Source: Tyzzerella sp. (GTDB lineage: Bacteria; Bacillota; Clostridia; Lachnospirales; Lachnospiraceae). Taken from it: a stretch of 34,542 nucleotides of DNA. Location of the stretch: assembly GCA_017410145.1 (NCBI GenBank), contig JAFQRJ010000002.1, positions 1 through 34,542 of the forward strand. The letters run 5' to 3'. The notes beneath the pieces are model-generated. The model was not told the origin of the DNA and did no database searches. It was given only the letters and a program-made list of their open reading frames with translations. Positions 31,553 to 34,542 of the stretch are shown one piece after another. Each line of letters begins with the position of its first letter. Positions within the stretch are counted from its first letter, which is position 1. A program made the translations under genes and the position numbers.

Positions 31553-32581
31553 ATGGAAGAACAGAAAGATGTATTGATATTAGCAATTGAAAGTTCTTGT
31601 GATGAAACGGCAGCTTCCGTTGTGAAAAATGGGCGAGAAGTATTGTCAAATGTAATCTCTTCGCAGATAGAACTGCATAAATTATACGGCGGTGTAGTTC
31701 CGGAAATTGCATCTCGTAAACATATTGAAAAAATAAATCAAGTTATTGAGGAGGCATTAACAGAGGCGAATGTTACCTTAGATGACTTGGATGCAGTTGG
31801 AGTGACTTACGGACCGGGGTTGGTAGGGGCACTCTTAGTTGGTGTTGCTGAGGCAAAGGCAATTGCATATGCAAAACAACTGCCACTAGTTGGAGTTCAT
31901 CATATCGAAGGACATATTTCTGCTAATTATATAGAAAATAAAGAACTGGAGCCGCCATTCATATGTTTGGTTGTATCCGGTGGACATACGCATTTGGTAT
32001 GTGTAAAAGATTATGGCAAATATGAGATTATCGGAAAAACCAGAGATGATGCAGCAGGAGAAGCCTTTGATAAAGTCGCTCGTGCAATTGGACTTGGATA
32101 TCCGGGTGGTCCAAAAATTGACAAGTTGTCCAAGGAAGGAAACCCAGATGCGATTGTATTTCCAAAGGCAAATGTTGCAGATGCACCATATGATTTCAGT
32201 TTCAGCGGTGTCAAATCAGCAGTACTTAACTATATAAACGGTTGTCAGATGAAAGGTGAAACATACAACAATGCAGATATAGCGGCATCCTTCCAAAAGG
32301 CAGTTACAGATAAGCTGGTAGAAAATGCAATGCGGGCAGTGAAGGAATATGGGCTTTCTAAATTTGCAATTGCAGGTGGTGTGGCCTCAAACAGCACGTT
32401 GCGGGCGGCTATGAATACTGCGTGCGAGGAAAATGGAATTGAGTTCTATTATCCTTCACCGATATATTGTACGGATAATGCAGCAATGATTGGGACAGCA
32501 GCTTATTATGAATATATCAATGGAACCAGACATGGATGGGACTTAAATGCAGTTCCAAACTTGAAATTAGGAGAACGATAA
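31553..32581 (+). CDS. tsaD: tRNA N6-adenosine threonylcarbamoyltransferase TsaD
   Basis: This 342-residue catalytic subunit of t6A synthesis is an ASKHA-fold protein. [14 protein letters not shown] opens it, the metal-binding HHIEGH lies at about 112-117, and the nucleotide-binding motifs VVSGGHTHL and [12 protein letters not shown] follow. AGGACAGGA precedes the ATG. With tsaE and tsaB upstream, three of the four t6A genes are in one run, interrupted by rimI, a Cys-pair protein and rnz. Confidence 0.97.
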   Translation: MEEQKDVLILAIESSCDETAASVVKNGREVLSNVISSQIELHKLYGGVVPEIASRKHIEKINQVIEEALTEANVTLDDLDAVGVTYGPGLVGALLVGVAEAKAIAYAKQLPLVGVHHIEGHISANYIENKELEPPFICLVVSGGHTHLVCVKDYGKYEIIGKTRDDAAGEAFDKVARAIGLGYPGGPKIDKLSKEGNPDAIVFPKANVADAPYDFSFSGVKSAVLNYINGCQMKGETYNNADIAASFQKAVTDKLVENAMRAVKEYGLSKFAIAGGVASNSTLRAAMNTACEENGIEFYYPSPIYCTDNAAMIGTAAYYEYINGTRHGWDLNAVPNLKLGER

Positions 32582-32582
32582 G

Positions 32583-33275
32583 ATGCAAAAAGCAAAATGC
32601 ACAGCAATTGTATTGGCGGCAGGTCAGGGAAAACGCATGGGGACCAAAACACAAAAGCAGTATTTAGAAATAGGAGGCAAGCCAGTTCTCTATTATTCTT
32701 TGCGTGCTTTTGAAGAATCTGAACTCATTGATGAAATGATTCTGGTAGTAGGCGCCGGTCAAATGGACTATTGTGAAAGAGAAATAGTTTCAAAATATGG
32801 ATTCAGTAAAGTGAAGCATATCGTTGAAGGCGGGGCCGAGCGGTATCATTCTGTCGCAAATGGTTTGCATGAGGTGGAAGATGGATATGTGTTTATCCAT
32901 GATGGTGCGAGACCATTTGTAAATGAAGAAATTTTGCGACGCGTATATAATGAAGTAATTCTTCACAAGGCATGTGTAGTTGGGATGCCGGTGAAAGACA
33001 CCATTAAAATTGCCGATGCGAATGGGTTCGCAGACAGCACGCCGGATAGAAATTTTTTGTGGCAAATCCAAACTCCTCAAGTGTTTGAATCTTCTCTTAT
33101 AAAAGAGGCGTATAAAAAACTCATGGGAAGCGATACTATTAAAGTGACGGACGATGCAATGGTCGTAGAACAAATGCTCGGACAAAAAGTAAAATTGGTT
33201 ACAGGTGATTATGAGAATATAAAGATCACAACACCGGAAGACTTGAAAATAGCAGAAATTTTTTTGAAAAAATAA
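32583..33275 (+). CDS. ispD: 2-C-methyl-D-erythritol 4-phosphate cytidylyltransferase
   Basis: This 230-residue enzyme of the MEP isoprenoid pathway transfers CMP from CTP to methylerythritol phosphate. The CTP-binding loop is LAAGQGKRMG (about 12-21), with a following KQYLEIGGKPVLYYSL. HDGARPFV near 103 and the late motif NIKITTPEDLKIAE are diagnostic. It starts one base after the tsaD stop, so it is probably co-transcribed. Length is normal. Confidence 0.95.
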   Translation: MQKAKCTAIVLAAGQGKRMGTKTQKQYLEIGGKPVLYYSLRAFEESELIDEMILVVGAGQMDYCEREIVSKYGFSKVKHIVEGGAERYHSVANGLHEVEDGYVFIHDGARPFVNEEILRRVYNEVILHKACVVGMPVKDTIKIADANGFADSTPDRNFLWQIQTPQVFESSLIKEAYKKLMGSDTIKVTDDAMVVEQMLGQKVKLVTGDYENIKITTPEDLKIAEIFLKK

Positions 33276-33288
33276 ATTTAAAAAAGTG

Positions 33289-33317
33289 TTGACAGTGTCC
33301 GTTTCGCGTGCTAAGAT
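33289..33317 (+). promoter_or_regulatory. tRNA promoter
   Basis: TTGACA (33289-33294) and TAAGAT (33312-33317) with 17-bp spacing, about 40 nt upstream of the first tRNA. Confidence 0.8.
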
Positions 33318-33357
33318 AAATTACGTCGCTGACGGACGCGACAATAATTTTATATTT

Positions 33358-33443
33358 GCAGAGGTATCGAAGTGGTCATAACGAGGCGGTCTTGAAAACC
33401 GTTTGTCCGAGAGGGCGCGTGGGTTCGAATCCCACCCTCTGCG
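33358..33443 (+). tRNA. tRNA-Ser (anticodon UGA)
   Basis: The acceptor arms GCAGAGG and CCTCTGC pair. The anticodon loop CTTGAAA carries TGA, there is a long variable arm as in all serine tRNAs, and the T arm is GTGGGTTCGAATCCCAC. CCA is not encoded. Confidence 0.96.
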
Positions 33444-33446
33444 TTG

Positions 33447-33475
33447 AAAACCATCAAAAGGATTTGATGGTTTTT
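33447..33475 (+). terminator. Hairpin between the two tRNA-Ser genes
   Basis: AAAACCATCAAA (33447-33458) and TTTGATGGTTTT (33463-33474), followed by T residues. Either a terminator or a processing signal, since the second tRNA has no clear promoter of its own. Confidence 0.7.
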
Positions 33476-33493
33476 GTTTTGAAAATGTGTTTT

Positions 33494-33582
33494 GGAGAAG
33501 TACCCAAGAGGCTGAAGGGGCTCCCCTGGAAAGGGAGTAGGTCGTTAATAGCGGTGCGCGGGTTCAAATCCCGCCTTCTCCG
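33494..33582 (+). tRNA. tRNA-Ser (anticodon GGA)
   Basis: Acceptor arms GGAGAAG and CTTCTCC pair. The anticodon stem CTCCC/GGGAG encloses CTGGAAA with anticodon GGA. A long variable arm and the T arm GCGGGTTCAAATCCCGC are present. CCA is not encoded. Confidence 0.96.
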
Positions 33583-33586
33583 TTTA

Positions 33587-33620
33587 GAATCGGCAATTGT
33601 ATAATTGCCGATTCTTTATT
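33587..33620 (+). terminator. Terminator after the tRNA-Ser genes
   Basis: AATCGGCAAT (33588-33597) pairs with ATTGCCGATT (33604-33613), followed by a T-rich stretch. Confidence 0.8.
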
Positions 33621-33748
33621 GTTTAATAAGAAATTTCGCAATTTTTTATTAAACAAAGCTCCGCACGGATGCGCAGAGGTGCGTGCAATGAAGATGTTGC
33701 TTTGCAACCGCACCTCGCGCGAGAGTTTGCAAGCAAACTCTTTGTTTT
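33619..33748. other. Intergenic run of three further hairpins
   Basis: After the tRNA terminator come three inverted repeats: TTGTTTAATAA/TTATTAAACAA (33619-33656), GAGGTGCG/CGCACCTC (33676-33716), and AGAGTTTGC/GCAAACTCT with TTGTTTT after it (33722-33748, terminator-like). No gene is seen. The GC-rich middle part has a different base composition from its surroundings and may be a dispersed intergenic repeat. Confidence 0.6.
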
Positions 33749-33760
33749 CTTAATGGTAAT

Positions 33761-34171
33761 TTAATCATCACATCTTGCGATGCATTTTATCAGACAAGCA
33801 GTTGTCAGTAATATAAGCGAGAAAGAAAATACAAGTAAGCCGACCAGAATGGAACCAATTACGCTGGTAGCGGCCACATCAATTATCAGAAGTATAACAG
33901 CAAATAATACGCTTCCTAAAATACCGAACAAAAGAACCGACAATACAGAACATAAAGTTCGACAGGCAGTGGAAGTTTGCGTTAGGGAAATTGCAATCAG
34001 TGTTACAGCAAGATAGACAAGGGCAATTATAACAACCCCTGCAAATAATACAGGTGGTATTGTTAGCACTGCAGTGATTTGCAGAAATGCTGCAATGATG
34101 CCTAGAATTAAACTTGCGACAATTGCGATTCCGGTACAATTGAATTTTGTTTCACAATTTGAAATAGTCAT
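33761..34171 (-). CDS. Small four-helix membrane protein with Cys residues at both ends
   Basis: This 136-residue protein has about four hydrophobic helices (roughly 13-35, 39-63, 75-98, 103-127). Cysteines flank them on the soluble edges: C6 and C12 at the N-terminus, two in the central loop, and three near the C-terminus (CLIKCIARC). The frame is open further upstream, but the ATG at 34171 follows AGGAGGTGAATCATCA and is the clear start. It stands alone between tRNA genes and the rRNA promoter region. I do not recognise a family with certainty. Confidence 0.75.
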   Translation of the reverse strand: MTISNCETKFNCTGIAIVASLILGIIAAFLQITAVLTIPPVLFAGVVIIALVYLAVTLIAISLTQTSTACRTLCSVLSVLLFGILGSVLFAVILLIIDVAATSVIGSILVGLLVFSFSLILLTTACLIKCIARCDD

Positions 34172-34323
34172 TGATGATTCACCTCCTAATATAATGTATG
34201 AATGGACTATATAATAAGTGAAAAAACACACGGCATATATTGATGTTCATTAGGAGAAAAACACTATATTTAGATATAGAAAAATTAGGCATAAAAAAAG
34301 GTAAAAAAATTGAAAAAAGAGTG

Positions 34324-34353
34324 TTGACAATTAAAAATAAACTATGATATTCT
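34324..34353 (+). promoter_or_regulatory. rRNA-type promoter P1
   Basis: TTGACA (34324-34329) and TATTCT (34348-34353) with 18-bp spacing. The same boxes and spacing recur 90 bp downstream. Confidence 0.75.
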
Positions 34354-34413
34354 TGTAAAGCACTCACAAAACGACTGTTTGAAGTTTAAAAATAAAAAAA
34401 CTTAAAAAAGTTG

Positions 34414-34443
34414 TTGACAAAGGCTTGGTTGGTGTGATATTCT
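34414..34443 (+). promoter_or_regulatory. rRNA-type promoter P2 and leader
   Basis: TTGACA (34414-34419) and TATTCT (34438-34443), 18-bp spacing. The following leader (AGAGCAAAGAGAACATTGAT, then AATTAAACAATAGATGACAA) looks like clostridial pre-16S leaders. No rRNA sequence lies inside the window. Confidence 0.75.
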
Positions 34444-34542
34444 AACTAGGCTGTCGCAAGAGAGCAAAGAGAACATTGATAATTAAACAATAGATGACAA
34501 TAAACGAATTCCTGAAAATTTCTAAGAGAAAAATTCAAGAAC

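Noticed and set aside
33356-33604. 82-codon open frame on the plus strand
   Set aside because: It overlaps both tRNA-Ser genes almost completely and has no ribosome binding site.

Overview
The window looks like the chromosome of a strictly anaerobic, low-GC Firmicute, most likely a gut clostridium of the Lachnospiraceae. This rests on [FeFe]-hydrogenase maturases, a class III ribonucleotide reductase, an Fe-S L-serine dehydratase, T-box and FMN riboswitch control, consensus sigma-A promoters, strong AGGAGG ribosome binding sites and secreted cohesin/dockerin proteins with Cys-rich repeats. It is an inference from gene content; no 16S rRNA sequence is present.

Layout. Positions 1-150 hold a 20-bp-phased repeat array that resembles the end of an IS21-type element running off the left edge. 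Positions 230-4871 hold a divergent AraC regulator and a four-gene sugar operon: PIG-L-type deacetylase, deviant NagB-like isomerase/deaminase, PfkB kinase and class II aldolase. Read as a pathway this is de-N-acetylation, deamination/isomerisation, phosphorylation and aldol cleavage of an unknown amino sugar. Then come L-serine dehydratase (sdaAB-sdaAA, minus strand) and the operon hydE-hydG-hydF-nrdG.

Positions 11100-17330 are an accessory island: a predicted toxin-antitoxin-like pair (DUF4160 plus DUF2442-HTH) with a perfect palindrome inside its promoter, a small XRE repressor with its own repeated operators, and two secreted proteins. The first combines a papain-fold amidase domain, SH3-like and InlB-type repeats, a cohesin and a dockerin. 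The second has a cohesin, an Ig-like domain and Cys/His-rich repeats. An array of four tandem stem-loops follows. Two hairpins with identical 12-bp arms bracket the XRE/cohesin block.

The rest is mostly core: a cation antiporter under a yybP-ykoY (Mn2+) riboswitch; nrdD fused to a thioredoxin-like domain behind three NrdR-type boxes; thrS behind a Thr T-box; proC; a TetR regulator; tex; ribU behind an FMN riboswitch; and a tRNA-t6A cluster (YcxB-like, tsaE, tsaB, rimI, a Cys-pair protein, ribonuclease Z, tsaD) ending in ispD. Two tRNA-Ser genes, a small Cys-containing membrane protein and two tandem rRNA-type promoters close the window; an rRNA operon probably begins just past the right edge.

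The best candidates for undescribed biology are the sugar operon with its altered isomerase active site, the miniature cohesin/dockerin amidase system with the adjacent stem-loop array, and the TA-like module.
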